Source: Leisingera sp. ANG1 (GTDB lineage: Bacteria > Pseudomonadota > Alphaproteobacteria > Rhodobacterales > Rhodobacteraceae). Taken from it: a DNA stretch of 64,000 bases. Numbering within the stretch: position 1 is the first letter of the stretch; every line of letters begins with the position of its first letter. The translations under genes and the position numbers were made by a program. The stretch covers positions 627,783 to 691,782 of the forward strand of contig NZ_AFCF02000001.1 of the NCBI RefSeq assembly GCF_000203975.2, given 5' to 3'. The notes beneath the pieces were generated by a model. The model was given only the letters and a program-made list of their open reading frames with translations. It had not been told where the DNA came from and did no database searches. This document shows positions 32,518 to 41,833 of this stretch, piece after piece.

Positions 32518-33924
32518 ATGAGCGCAGACGCAGTTCTCAAGCAACTCAAAGACGAAGACATCGCCTATGTCGACATCCGTTTCACCGACGTGCGCGGCAA
32601 GCTGCAGCACGTGACCGTGGACGTGGACCTGGTGGACGAAGACTTCCTGGAAGAAGGCTTCATGTTCGACGGCTCCTCGATCGCCGGCTGGAAGTCGATC
32701 GAAAACTCCGACATGAAACTGATGCCGGACACCACCTCCGCCTACATCGACCCGTTCTATGCCGAGAAGACCCTCTGCATCCATTGCTCCATCGTTGAGC
32801 CCGACACCGGCGAGAGCTACGAGCGCGATCCGCGCGGCACCGCCCAGAAGGCGGAAGCCTATCTGAAGTCCTCCGGCATCGGCGATGTGGCCTACATGGG
32901 TCCGGAAGCGGAATTCTTCCTGTTCGACGACGTGCGCTACTCCAACACCATCAACAAGGTGTCCTACGAGGTTGACGCAACCGACGGCTCCTGGAACACC
33001 GACGCTGAGTTCGAAATGGGCAACATGGGCCACCGCCCGGGCCTGAAGGGCGGCTACTTCCCGGTGAACCCGACCGACGAAGCGCAGGACCTGCGTTCCG
33101 AGATGCTGTCGACCATGAAGCGTCTGGGCATGAAGGTCGACAAGCACCACCACGAAGTGGCGTCCTGCCAGCACGAGCTGGGCCTGATCTTTGACTCCCT
33201 GACCAAACAGGCGGACGAGCTGCAGAAGTACAAATACGTGATCCACAACGTGGCGCACGCCTATGGCAAGTCGGCAACCTTCATGCCGAAGCCGATCTAT
33301 GGCGACAACGGCTCCGGCATGCACGTCAACATGTCGATCTGGAAAGACGGCAAGCCGCTGTTTGCAGGCGACAAATACGCCGACCTGTCCCAGGAAGCCC
33401 TGTATTTCATCGGCGGCATCCTGAAGCATTCCAAGACCCTGAATGCCTTCACCAACCCGTCCACCAACTCCTACAAGCGCCTGATCCCGGGCTTTGAAGC
33501 ACCGGTTCTGCGCGCTTACTCCGCCCGCAACCGTTCGGGCTGCGTGCGTATTCCGTGGACCGAAAGCCCGAAAGCCAAGCGCGTCGAGGCCCGTTTCCCC
33601 GATCCGGCGGCGAACCCCTACCTGTGCTTTGCCGCGCTGCTGATGGCCGGCCTGGACGGCATCAAGAACAAGATCGATCCGGGCGAAGCCATGGACAAGA
33701 ACCTGTACGATCTGCCGGCCGAAGAGCTGGAAGGCATCCCGACCGTCTGCGGCTCCCTGCGTGAAGCCATGGACGCGCTGGCGGCCGACCACGACTTCCT
33801 GCTGCAGGGCGACGTGTTCACCAAAGACCAGATCGACGGCTACATCGAGCTGAAGATGGAAGAGGTCCACAAGTACGAGCACACCCCGCACCCGGTTGAG
33901 TTCGGCATGTACTACAGCTGCTAA
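32518..33924 (+). CDS. glnA: Glutamine synthetase, type I
   Basis: This 468-aa enzyme makes glutamine from glutamate, ammonia and ATP and is the main point of ammonium assimilation. [11 protein letters not shown], the substrate loop [10 protein letters not shown], the ATP site [14 protein letters not shown] and [19 protein letters not shown] are intact. Tyr397 in NLYDLPAEE is at the adenylylation position. Activity should therefore be controlled by GlnE and PII. It is cotranscribed with glnB and ends at a strong terminator. Confidence 0.97.
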   Translation: MSADAVLKQLKDEDIAYVDIRFTDVRGKLQHVTVDVDLVDEDFLEEGFMFDGSSIAGWKSIENSDMKLMPDTTSAYIDPFYAEKTLCIHCSIVEPDTGESYERDPRGTAQKAEAYLKSSGIGDVAYMGPEAEFFLFDDVRYSNTINKVSYEVDATDGSWNTDAEFEMGNMGHRPGLKGGYFPVNPTDEAQDLRSEMLSTMKRLGMKVDKHHHEVASCQHELGLIFDSLTKQADELQKYKYVIHNVAHAYGKSATFMPKPIYGDNGSGMHVNMSIWKDGKPLFAGDKYADLSQEALYFIGGILKHSKTLNAFTNPSTNSYKRLIPGFEAPVLRAYSARNRSGCVRIPWTESPKAKRVEARFPDPAANPYLCFAALLMAGLDGIKNKIDPGEAMDKNLYDLPAEELEGIPTVCGSLREAMDALAADHDFLLQGDVFTKDQIDGYIELKMEEVHKYEHTPHPVEFGMYYSC

Positions 33925-33943
33925 GCTGACAGACCAGACACGG

Positions 33944-33970
33944 AAAGGGCGTCCCTCAGGGGCGCCCTTT
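33944..33970 (+). terminator. glnA terminator
   Basis: AAAGGGCG and CGCCCTTT form the base of a stem that continues with further pairs toward the loop, followed by TTC. It lies 20 nt after the glnA stop. Confidence 0.85.
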
Positions 33971-34046
33971 TCAATTGGCGGCCTTGCTCTTGGGGCAGGC
34001 ATTCCGTATTCAGCGCGGCTCAGCTTGGCAGACAGGAGCCTGCGCA

Positions 34047-35294
34047 ATGACCGCCCCGAACACCCTTGGCATAGACTTTGGCACCTCCAACTCGGCCGCC
34101 GGCATTGCGGTTGCGGGCCGCCCCTGGCTGGTGGAGATGGAGCCGGGCGAGCAGACGCTGCCCACCGCGGTGTTCTTTGAGGAGGGCAGCCGCACCATGC
34201 GGATCGGCCACAGCGCCACGCGGGCGCTGATCAATGGCGACGAGGGCCGGTTCATGCGGGCGCTGAAAAGCCTGCTGGGCACGCCGCTGCTGCAAGAAGA
34301 GCGGCGGCTGGGCGGCGAGCGGCTGAGCTTTGCCACCCTGATCGCGCGGTTCCTGGCGGAGATGAAACGGCGGGCCGAAGCAGCAACGCATATGGAGTTC
34401 ACCCACGCGCTGTCGGGGCGGCCGGTGCGGTTTCATTCCAAGGATGAAGACCGCAACGTGCAGGCAGAAAAGGACCTGCGCGCCTGCTATCTGGCAGCCG
34501 GATTTCAGGATGTTCTGTTCATGCATGAGCCCGAGGCAGCGTTGCGCGCCGCTGCACCGGCGCCGGGTCTGGGGCTGATTGTTGATATCGGTGGCGGCAC
34601 CTCTGACTTCACCGCGTTTGAACAGGGGAAAGATGGGGCAACCCGCATCCTCGCCTCGCACGGGGTCCGGCTGGGGGGCACAGATTTCGACCGGCAGCTG
34701 AGCATTCGCCATGTGATGCCTCTGCTGGGCCGGGGCAGCCAGATCCGAAACAGCTTCGGCGGCGGGACCCTGCCCGCGCCGAACCGGCTGTTCAACGATC
34801 TGGCCACTTGGCAGATGATCCCCTTTCTCTATGCGCCGGAAAGCCGCCGCGCAGCAAAGGATCTGGCCGCCAATGCAGTGGAGCCGGAGAAACTGGCGCG
34901 GCTGGTGGACGTTCTGGAGGATGAGCTGGGCCACGAGCTGGCCTTTGCCGTTGAGCACGGCAAGATCCGCGCCAATGGCACTGATGCGGCGGCTCAAATT
35001 GACCTGAAGCTGCTGGAGCGCGGGTTGTCTGTGCCGCTGGATGCCGCTGGAATGACCCAGACGCTGATGGAGCAGACCGCGGCCATTGGCACCTGCGCGG
35101 CTGAGACCCTGGCGCAGGCCGGGATTGAAGCGATGAACGTGGAGCGGATTGTTCTGGTCGGCGGCTCTTCGCTGTTGGCCGCGGTGCAGGCGGAAATGCG
35201 CGCGCTGTGCCCAAATGCCCGGCTGGAAACGGGAAATGCGATGACCGCGGTTGCGGACGGGCTGGCTCTGGCCGCGGGAACGGCCTTTGCCTAG
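34047..35294 (+). CDS. Hsp70-family chaperone-like ATPase (YegD type)
   Basis: The start is set at ATG 34047 with AGGAG upstream. The protein has 415 aa. The actin/Hsp70 ATPase is clear: phosphate 1 loop LGIDFGTSNSAAGIAV, connect and phosphate 2 regions LIVDIGGGTSDFTAF, and the adenosine motif RIVLVGGSSLLAAVQ. A substrate-binding domain is absent, as in the YegD class. Unlike DnaK it has no DnaJ/GrpE neighbours. The specific client is unknown. Confidence 0.85.
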   Translation: MTAPNTLGIDFGTSNSAAGIAVAGRPWLVEMEPGEQTLPTAVFFEEGSRTMRIGHSATRALINGDEGRFMRALKSLLGTPLLQEERRLGGERLSFATLIARFLAEMKRRAEAATHMEFTHALSGRPVRFHSKDEDRNVQAEKDLRACYLAAGFQDVLFMHEPEAALRAAAPAPGLGLIVDIGGGTSDFTAFEQGKDGATRILASHGVRLGGTDFDRQLSIRHVMPLLGRGSQIRNSFGGGTLPAPNRLFNDLATWQMIPFLYAPESRRAAKDLAANAVEPEKLARLVDVLEDELGHELAFAVEHGKIRANGTDAAAQIDLKLLERGLSVPLDAAGMTQTLMEQTAAIGTCAAETLAQAGIEAMNVERIVLVGGSSLLAAVQAEMRALCPNARLETGNAMTAVADGLALAAGTAFA

Positions 35295-35387
35295 GCAACT
35301 GGGAAGCAATCACGGCTTTTCCCGTTAGACATGCGCTGCCGGCGCGTTAGGCTGCAAGTCACGAGTCACATTTCGAGAGATTACTTC

Positions 35388-36182
35388 ATGCGCCGTCTGC
35401 TGGCCCCTGCCCTGATTTCCGTCCTGCTTGCTTCCCCTGCTATTGCCGCCACCTGCGGCAATACCTCTGCCGGGTTTGATGCCTGGAAACAGGCGTTCAG
35501 CGCCGAGGCCCAGCGGGCGGGCGTGCGCAAGGCGGGACTGCAGGCGCTAGCCAATGCGCAATATGCGCGCCGCACCATTTCGGCTGACCGCAATCAAAAG
35601 AGCTTCAAATACTCGCTGGAAAAATTCATGCAGATCCGCGGCTCCGCCACCATCGTGGCGCAGGGCCGCAAGCGCAAGGCGCGCAATCGGGATTTCTATG
35701 CCGCGCTTGAACGCAAATACGGTGTGCCGGCAGGTGTGCTGATTGCCATCCACGGAATGGAAACCGCCTTTGGCAATTACATGGGTGACAGCCAGGTGGT
35801 GTCTGCCATCGTGACGCTGACCTATGACTGCCGCCGCTCCGACTTCTTCCGCCCGCATGCGCTGGGGGCGCTGAAGCTGGTGGATCAGGGTGCCATCACG
35901 CCGGGCACGCTGGGCGCCAAACACGGCGAGCTGGGCCATACCCAGTTCCTGCCCGGCAATGCGCTGCAATACGGTGTCGATTGGGACGGCAATGGAAGGG
36001 TGGATTTCTACAACATGGGCGATGCGCTCGCCTCCACCGCCAACTACCTGCGCCAGAAGGGCTGGAAACCCGGCAAGGGCTACCAGCAGGGCGAGCCGAA
36101 CTACCGGGTTCTGAAGGAGTGGAATGCCGCCACCGTGTACCAGCAGTCGCTGGCGATCATGGGTCGCCAGATCGACGGCTGA
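35388..36182 (+). CDS. Lytic murein transglycosylase (MltB type)
   Basis: The start is set at ATG 35388. The 264-aa protein has an N-terminal signal peptide (LLAPALISVLLASPAIAATC). IHGMETAFGNYMGD carries the catalytic Glu of family 3 transglycosylases, and ELGHTQFLPGNALQYGVDWDG plus DALASTANYLRQKGWKPG are MltB/SLT_2 signatures. It cuts peptidoglycan glycan strands in the periplasm with formation of 1,6-anhydro ends. The C-terminal peptidoglycan-binding domain of longer members is absent. Confidence 0.9.
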   Translation: MRRLLAPALISVLLASPAIAATCGNTSAGFDAWKQAFSAEAQRAGVRKAGLQALANAQYARRTISADRNQKSFKYSLEKFMQIRGSATIVAQGRKRKARNRDFYAALERKYGVPAGVLIAIHGMETAFGNYMGDSQVVSAIVTLTYDCRRSDFFRPHALGALKLVDQGAITPGTLGAKHGELGHTQFLPGNALQYGVDWDGNGRVDFYNMGDALASTANYLRQKGWKPGKGYQQGEPNYRVLKEWNAATVYQQSLAIMGRQIDG

Positions 36183-36521
36183 GCACACCTGGCCAGCAAC
36201 GGTTGTAAGTTTCAGCGCCCGCCCTCTGGCGGGCGCTGGGCGTTTCCGTCCCAAGGGTGAAAAACAGTCGGTGCGATTCCCGCGTCATTGTAGGCCTTGG
36301 GGCATCAATGTGACCGCAAGCCGCCACAGTTGAGCCGCAATCCAGCCACCGGACACGGGGAATTTCCAAATTATTTGTTTAAATTCAGAGCGATGCATCC
36401 TGCCGCAATTCAACGCGGTCCGGCGCGCCCGGGCTCAGAATATTGTCCAGGCCCGCCCCACTTTTAACTAGTTCAAATTTTATTGTTTCTCTGACGGCAC
36501 CCTGAATGGAGGATCCGGACA
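36183..36521. other. Intergenic region, no gene
   Basis: This 339-nt region has a strong hairpin (36213-36238) after the transglycosylase gene, then AT-rich stretches near 36365-36385 and 36465-36490 that may hold the promoter of the downstream gene. No ORF is supported. Confidence 0.5.
36213..36238 (+). terminator. Hairpin after lytic transglycosylase gene
   Basis: CAGCGCCCGCC and GGCGGGCGCTG form a perfect 11-bp stem with a 4-nt loop. The following bases (GGCGTTTCC) contain only a short T run, so efficiency is uncertain. Confidence 0.65.
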
Positions 36522-37382
36522 GTGGCAGAGAACGTGCAATATACAGGACGGCTTGGGCTGGAAAGCCGCGACAGCAAAACCCTTTCGGATGCGGTGACAG
36601 CAGTTGTCGACACGCTGGATGACTTCGGCCACCCGGCAGAAACGATTGAGGCCCGTGCGGAAAACACCGCGAGGCTGCAAAGCGATCACTACCTGGTGAC
36701 CGTGCGCCTGCGCCGGGTTCCCCTGCGCCGGACAGCCAAGCTGCCAGGCAGCGTCATGCAGCCCTCGGCGCTGCTGGAATTGTCGCTGTCCCCGGTTTAC
36801 CCCGGCTACTGCGATCAGGAGATTTCTGAACTGCTCTTGGCAGAAACATTGCGGCGCCTCCTGGATAGGGTAGAGGCTGCTTTTGTCGAATGGCTCGACA
36901 CCGAAGTTGCCCTGACCTGCGAACAGTTTCTGAGCGCCTTTGATCCCCAATCCCGCAGCGCTGAGCAGCCTGTTGCCGCGGTGCCGGCTGCCGCGTCCGA
37001 TGCAGCTGCGTCGGTTCCGCAGATGGCCCGGAGCGTGCAGCCCCGGCCCCGCGGCAGAGACTGCTTTACCCCGGTGGACCAGACAGCGCGCGCGCTGGAT
37101 GCCCATTGCGACCTTGCCTTTCAGGAAGCGAGAATGCGCAAGGCAGCTCATGCTGTTGCGGCGGCATCCGGCAAGTCCTGGGCAGGTTTGCGCGCCTCTG
37201 TTTCGGCCTCGGGCCTGCGCAGCAACTGGGGGCGCCAGCTGCAGGCCTCGGCCTTGGCAGCGCTGTCGCTGACCGGCCCGCGCCGCCTGCGTTTCATCAG
37301 CCACCTGCTGCTTCTGACCGCCCTGTTCCTGTTCTTGGAGAGCGCCGGAATGGTGCAGGCCGCCCGGCCGCTGGTGCCGTAG
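36522..37382 (+). CDS. Hypothetical protein with C-terminal membrane segment
   Basis: The start is GTG 36522 with GGAGGA upstream. The 286-aa protein's first 110 residues are a compact soluble region (VQYTGRLGLESRDSKTLSDA). The middle is Ala/Pro-rich and probably disordered. Residues about 255-275 (FISHLLLLTALFLFLESAG) are hydrophobic and could be a membrane anchor. The texture matches proteins I have seen called hypothetical in roseobacters. Function unknown. Confidence 0.65.
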   Translation: MAENVQYTGRLGLESRDSKTLSDAVTAVVDTLDDFGHPAETIEARAENTARLQSDHYLVTVRLRRVPLRRTAKLPGSVMQPSALLELSLSPVYPGYCDQEISELLLAETLRRLLDRVEAAFVEWLDTEVALTCEQFLSAFDPQSRSAEQPVAAVPAAASDAAASVPQMARSVQPRPRGRDCFTPVDQTARALDAHCDLAFQEARMRKAAHAVAAASGKSWAGLRASVSASGLRSNWGRQLQASALAALSLTGPRRLRFISHLLLLTALFLFLESAGMVQAARPLVP

Positions 37383-37537
37383 GACCTGAGCAGCCGCTTA
37401 GCTGACAAAGGCCCGTTGTGGTCCGCGTCCCCCCTTGTTTGGTCAGAAACGACGGTTGAATCCGTCGCTTTCAGCGGCGAATCCGCCCTGCCCCTTGCTG
37501 CACATTGTACAGGACTGTGCAGCAAGGACTTCCCGGC

Positions 37538-38881
37538 ATGAACGAGCATTACCGCGACATCCGCAAGATCGACCCGACCCGCGGCGCCAAATTGGGCGAC
37601 AACACCCCGAACGACAATGACCGGGTGGAGATCGGCCCGACTCAGCTGGCTTTTGGCGAATGGGCCGAAGCCGGGCTGCAGCTGCCCGACCTGCAGGCGC
37701 TGCGCAGTTTCCGCTGGGAGCGGCTGACGCGTTTCATCAATGACCGCGGCTATGGCGGCCTCCTGGTGTTCGATCCACTGAACATCCGCTACGCCACAGA
37801 CAGCACCAACATGCAGCTGTGGAACACCCACAACCCGTTCCGGGCGCTCCTGATCTGCGCTGACGGCTATATGGTGCTGTGGGATTACAAGCAGTCGCCG
37901 TTCCTCAGCGAGTTCAACCCGCTGGTGCGCGAACAGCGTGCGGGCGCCGATCTGTTCTACTTCGACCGCGGCGACAAGATCGACGTGGCCGCCGACAAGT
38001 TCTCCAACGAAGTGCGCATCCTGATGGAAGAGCACAGCGGCAGCAACAAGCGGCTGGCGGTGGACAAGGTGATGCTGCACGGACTGCGCGCACTTGAGGC
38101 GCAGGGCCTGGAGATCTTCCCCGGCGAGGAGCTGACTGAGAAATGCCGCGCGGTGAAAGGCCCGGACGAGATCCTGGCGATGCGCTGCGCCCATCACGCC
38201 TGCGAAACCGCGGTGGCCGCAATGGAAAAATTCGCGCGTGAACAAGTGCCTGGCGGCAATATCTCAGAGGATGACGTTTGGGCGGTGCTGCACGCGGAAA
38301 ACATCCGCCGCGGCGGTGAATGGATTGAGACCCGGCTGCTGGCATCCGGCCCGCGCACCAACCCGTGGTTCCAGGAATGCGGCCCCCGGATCATCCAGAA
38401 CAACGAGATGATCAGTTTTGACACCGATCTGGTCGGCTCCTACGGGATCTGTATCGACATCTCGCGCAGCTGGTGGGTCGGCGATGAAAAGCCGCGGCCC
38501 GACATGATCTATGCCATGCAGCACGGGCTGGAGCATATCCGCCACAACATGGAGATGCTCCAGCCCGGTGTGAACATTCAGGAGCTGTCGCGCGGTTGCC
38601 ACCCCTTGGACGACCAGTTCCAGAAGCAGAAATACGGCTGCATGATGCACGGCGTCGGCCTGTGCGATGAATGGCCTCTGGTGGCCTATCCGGACCAGAT
38701 GGTCGAGGGCGCCTTTGACTATGAGCTGGAACCGGGCATGGTGCTGTGCGTCGAGGCGCTGGTGTCGCCTGAGGGCGGCGATTTCTCCATCAAACTGGAA
38801 GACCAGGTTCTGATCACCGAAGACGGCTATGAGAACCTGACCAGCTATCCCTTCGACAAGGCGCTGCTGGGGGAGGTTTGA
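37538..38881 (+). CDS. dddP: DMSP lyase DddP
   Basis: The start is set at ATG 37538 (MNEHYRDIRKIDP) with AAGGAC upstream. The 447-aa protein belongs to the M24 (creatinase-like) fold but cleaves dimethylsulfoniopropionate to dimethyl sulfide and acrylate. Residues at the published metal-ligand positions of Ruegeria DddP are all present: Asp295 and Asp297 (ISFDTDLVG), Asp307 (CIDISR), His371 (MMHGVG), Glu406 (CVEALV) and Glu421 (LEDQVLI). Asp377 (LCDEW), the proposed catalytic base, is also present. The match in numbering is strong evidence for DddP rather than an ordinary Xaa-Pro peptidase. Confidence 0.95.
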   Translation: MNEHYRDIRKIDPTRGAKLGDNTPNDNDRVEIGPTQLAFGEWAEAGLQLPDLQALRSFRWERLTRFINDRGYGGLLVFDPLNIRYATDSTNMQLWNTHNPFRALLICADGYMVLWDYKQSPFLSEFNPLVREQRAGADLFYFDRGDKIDVAADKFSNEVRILMEEHSGSNKRLAVDKVMLHGLRALEAQGLEIFPGEELTEKCRAVKGPDEILAMRCAHHACETAVAAMEKFAREQVPGGNISEDDVWAVLHAENIRRGGEWIETRLLASGPRTNPWFQECGPRIIQNNEMISFDTDLVGSYGICIDISRSWWVGDEKPRPDMIYAMQHGLEHIRHNMEMLQPGVNIQELSRGCHPLDDQFQKQKYGCMMHGVGLCDEWPLVAYPDQMVEGAFDYELEPGMVLCVEALVSPEGGDFSIKLEDQVLITEDGYENLTSYPFDKALLGEV

Positions 38882-38890
38882 ACAAAACAG

Positions 38891-38917
38891 CCGGTCCCTC
38901 CCGCAAGGAGGGGCCGG
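38891..38917. terminator. Bidirectional hairpin between convergent genes
   Basis: CCGGTCCCTCC and GGAGGGGCCGG form an 11-bp stem (one G-T pair) with a 5-nt loop. It separates dddP and the Nudix gene, which point at each other. There is no clear T run. Confidence 0.55.
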
Positions 38918-38948
38918 GACAGCCTGCGGCGCCGTCAGGCGCCACCGC

Positions 38949-39497
38949 TTAGCAATGGGTCTTCAGGAACAGTTCCAGCTTGTCACGCAGCACCAGAACG
39001 CCGGGCGAATCTGTGACTTCTTCCAGCTGGCTGAGCGGCACCCAAGCCAGGGCGTGGGATTCTCCGCTGGCTGCAATCTCTCCCGCCTCAGCCTGAAACA
39101 GGTAACGCACATCGTAGTGCAAATGCGCACATTCTTTTGCGTTCTGAGGGATTTCGTGAATGTCGACGTCGAACACCAGCGCCGACAGCGGCCTGATCCG
39201 TTTGAGCCCGCTTTCCTCATAGGCTTCCTTCAGCGCCACAAACGGCACGTCGGCGATGCCGTCGCAATGACCGCCCAGTTGGAACCATCGGTTGAGCTTC
39301 TTGTGATGGGTCAGCAGCACGCATTGCATGTCCTGTGACAACACGAAGGCAGAGCCAGTCACGTGCCCGGTTTCCGGATTTCGGCCAAAGGCTTGCGGCT
39401 CAGCCGCGCAGAAATCCGTCAGGCGCTGCCACATGCTGCGGTCGCGCGCGGTTCGTAGGCTGTAACATCCGACACCTGAGAGGACGCTGCTGCTCAT
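38949..39497 (-). CDS. Nudix hydrolase
   Basis: This 182-aa protein carries the Nudix box at about residues 75-97: GGHCDGIADVPFVALKEAYE followed by ESGL, fitting G-x5-E-x7-REU-xEE-x2-GU with Lys in place of Arg. The flanking HKKLNRWFQLGGH and LHYDVRYLF are typical of the MutT/ADP-ribose pyrophosphatase group. It hydrolyses some nucleoside diphosphate derivative; the substrate cannot be read from sequence. It is convergent with dddP. Confidence 0.88.
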   Translation of the reverse strand: MSSSVLSGVGCYSLRTARDRSMWQRLTDFCAAEPQAFGRNPETGHVTGSAFVLSQDMQCVLLTHHKKLNRWFQLGGHCDGIADVPFVALKEAYEESGLKRIRPLSALVFDVDIHEIPQNAKECAHLHYDVRYLFQAEAGEIAASGESHALAWVPLSQLEEVTDSPGVLVLRDKLELFLKTHC

Positions 39498-39592
39498 CTG
39501 CCTTCACCTTCCCGTGACGTTCCGGCCTGTCGCCTTGTTAGTGGCCATCCAAGCGCTCAATCTATGCGGAACACCCAACAAAGGCCACGCCC

Positions 39593-40825
39593 ATGCCCAC
39601 GGAACGGATCACCTTCACCGGCTACGCCGGAAACACTCTTGCTGCCCGCCTCGACCTGCCGGAAGGGCCGGTGCTGGCGACTGCGCTCTTTGCACATTGC
39701 TTCACCTGCTCCAAGGACATTCCCGCAGCGCGGCGGATTGCCGGGCGGCTGGCGGCAATGGGGATTGCGGTCCTGCGGTTCGATTTCACCGGGCTGGGCC
39801 ATTCGGAAGGCGAGTTTGAAAACACCACCTTCAGCTCCAACGTGGCGGACCTGATCAAGGCGGCGCAGTACCTGGCCGCGCGCAGCATGGCGCCGGCGCT
39901 GCTGATCGGCCATTCGCTGGGCGGTGCCGCGGTGCTGCGGGCGCGGGCGGGCATCCCTTCGGTCAAAGGCGTGGTAACGCTGGGGGCGCCGTTTGATCCG
40001 GGCCATGTCTCGCATCATTTCGATGCTGCCCTGCCGGAGATTGAGGCACAAGGCCGCGCCGAGGTCTGCCTGGGCGGGCGGCCCTTTGTGATCGGCAAGG
40101 AATTTGTCGACGATATCCACGCTGAGGCGCTGGCGCCTGCGATTTCGGAGCTGAAGGCGGCGCTGCTGGTGCTGCATGCGCCGCGTGATGAGACCGTGAG
40201 CATCGACAATGCCGCGTCGATCTTCACCGCCGCCAAGCATCCCAAAAGCTTTGTCACCCTGGATGACGCCGACCACCTGATCTCCCGCGCGGCGGACGCC
40301 GAATACGCCGCCGAAGTCATTGCCGCCTGGGCCGGGCGCTATGTCAAAATGGCGCCGCCCGCGCCGCCGCCCGGTGCGCCAGAGGGCGTTCTGCGGGTGA
40401 CAGAGGCGGATCCGGAGGGGTTCCTGCAGGATGTGCAGTCCGGCCCCTATCACCACGCTTTTGCAGATGAGCCGCTGGCCTATGGCGGCACCAACCGCGG
40501 CATGTCGCCCTATGGTTTCGTGGCGGCAGGCCTTGGCGCCTGCACCTCGATGACGCTGCGCATGTATGCCCGCCGCAAGGGTTGGCCGCTGGAGGGGATC
40601 AGCGTTGATGTGTGCCATGACAAGGTGCATGCGCAGGATGCCTTGCCTTCCGGGCCAGCCAAGATCGATCAGTTCACCCGTGTCGTGCGCCTCTGCGGCC
40701 CCCTAAGCGACGACCAGCGCGCGCGGCTGCTGGAAATCGCCGACAAATGCCCTGTGCACCGAACGCTGGAAAGCGGCGCCAAGGTGGTGACACGGCTAGA
40801 GGCCGCAGAGCAGCCCGCGATCTGA
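39593..40825 (+). CDS. Alpha/beta-hydrolase fused to OsmC-like domain
   Basis: This 410-aa fusion protein has an alpha/beta hydrolase at residues about 1-255: the Ser nucleophile in LIGHSLGGAAVLRA, Asp in LLVLHAPRDETVS, and His in DDADHLISR. Residues about 285-405 are an OsmC domain with GLGACTSMTLRMYARRKGWP and KCPVHRTLESGAKV; the Cys residues at both positions fit an organic peroxide reductase site. Such fusions are common in alphaproteobacteria. Peroxide or thiol detoxification is likely. Confidence 0.9.
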   Translation: MPTERITFTGYAGNTLAARLDLPEGPVLATALFAHCFTCSKDIPAARRIAGRLAAMGIAVLRFDFTGLGHSEGEFENTTFSSNVADLIKAAQYLAARSMAPALLIGHSLGGAAVLRARAGIPSVKGVVTLGAPFDPGHVSHHFDAALPEIEAQGRAEVCLGGRPFVIGKEFVDDIHAEALAPAISELKAALLVLHAPRDETVSIDNAASIFTAAKHPKSFVTLDDADHLISRAADAEYAAEVIAAWAGRYVKMAPPAPPPGAPEGVLRVTEADPEGFLQDVQSGPYHHAFADEPLAYGGTNRGMSPYGFVAAGLGACTSMTLRMYARRKGWPLEGISVDVCHDKVHAQDALPSGPAKIDQFTRVVRLCGPLSDDQRARLLEIADKCPVHRTLESGAKVVTRLEAAEQPAI

Positions 40826-40890
40826 CATACCGGACCGCCGGCGGGCCTCCCGCGCCCGAACGGTGCAGGAAACCTGCCCCATCAGCGGGT

Positions 40891-40929
40891 TTGGGCCCGG
40901 CACCGCGCCATGCGCGGTGCCGGGCCCAA
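40891..40929. repeat. Perfect 18-bp inverted repeat
   Basis: TTGGGCCCGGCACCGCGC and its exact reverse complement are separated by only CAT. It lies between the hydrolase-OsmC gene and the DUF6455 gene and folds into a very stable hairpin in RNA. There is no T run. It could be a transcript-end processing or REP-like element. Confidence 0.75.
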
Positions 40930-41071
40930 CTGCGGCAGGTCTTCGCACGAAGACCGCAGCGCAGACGGGAGAGCCTGACTGCTTCTGAATTTGCGCCACA
41001 TCAAAGTTCCGCTCCGCGTTCCCCTTCATGCTGTGTCCACCCTGGCGGCTGCCGGGCATGGGAGGAGATAC

Positions 41072-41329
41072 ATGGGACTTTTTGCAAAACTCGGGCGCAG
41101 CAGTGATCTGGTGCAGGGCATGGCCAGCCGGCTGGGCATCGACTACGGTGAAATGGTTGCAGGCGATCCGCAAGTGCAGGGCCAAAAATACATGCGCGCG
41201 GTCCTGCGCTGCAGCACCTGCCGCAATCAGGACGGCTGCAGTGACTTGCAGCGGGAGACAACAGAGCTGGCGGAGGCGCCATCCTACTGCCGCAACGCGC
41301 AGTTGCTGGCGCATTTACGGGGCAGCTAA
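41072..41329 (+). CDS. DUF6455-like small protein
   Basis: The start is set at ATG 41072 with GGAGGAG. The 85-aa protein has four Cys residues, in LRCSTCRNQDGCSDL and APSYCRNAQLL, the DUF6455 pattern. They could bind a metal or iron-sulfur cluster. Function unknown. It sits downstream of the perfect inverted repeat and convergent to a secreted protein gene. Confidence 0.7.
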   Translation: MGLFAKLGRSSDLVQGMASRLGIDYGEMVAGDPQVQGQKYMRAVLRCSTCRNQDGCSDLQRETTELAEAPSYCRNAQLLAHLRGS

Positions 41330-41399
41330 TCCCTTCTATACGGCTGCTCGCATCCGCTGTGTACTATCCGGTTTGCAGCGTGCGGATCAGCGCGCTGGC

Positions 41400-41747
41400 T
41401 CACTCTGCAGTCTCAGCGTACCGTCCGGTGGTGATGTCACCGCCTTCCCCAACAAACCGAATGGCCTCGCCGTCACTTTCCAGCGCATAACAGGCCCACA
41501 AGTCCGAGGGCGGCCAGGTGGAGCAGTATTTGCCGTCCCGCACGCCCCAGTAGCCCCAGCTGTCATGGCCCGCATTATAAAGCGTCCGGCCCGAGACGTG
41601 GAAGTCCTGCCAGGCGCCGCTGCCATAGACCAGCCTGCGGCCTTCCAGCGCCGCCTGCACCTCCGCCCCGTTCAGCACCCGCCATTCTCCGCCCCAAACC
41701 GGCGAAACCGCAGATGATAACGCAATCATCAGGGCAATCTGCCTCAT
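41400..41747 (-). CDS. Small secreted hypothetical protein
   Basis: The start is set at ATG 41747 with GAGAGGGAC upstream; a longer open frame from 41870 has no signal. The 115-aa protein has a signal peptide (MRQIALMIALSSAVSPVWGG). The mature part, GEWRVLNGAEVQAALEGRR and WGYWGVRDGKYCSTWPPSDL, has two paired Cys. The Trp/Tyr-rich pattern matches DUF995-type or related periplasmic small domains, but the match is weak. It is divergent from purB. Confidence 0.65.
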   Translation of the reverse strand: MRQIALMIALSSAVSPVWGGEWRVLNGAEVQAALEGRRLVYGSGAWQDFHVSGRTLYNAGHDSWGYWGVRDGKYCSTWPPSDLWACYALESDGEAIRFVGEGGDITTGRYAETAE

Positions 41748-41833
41748 GTCCCTCTCCCAGCCTTGCTGTCCTGCCTTTGCTGATCTAAGAGGCCGGGCAT
41801 CTGCTGCGCAATCACATAAAGGTGCCTCCGCCC

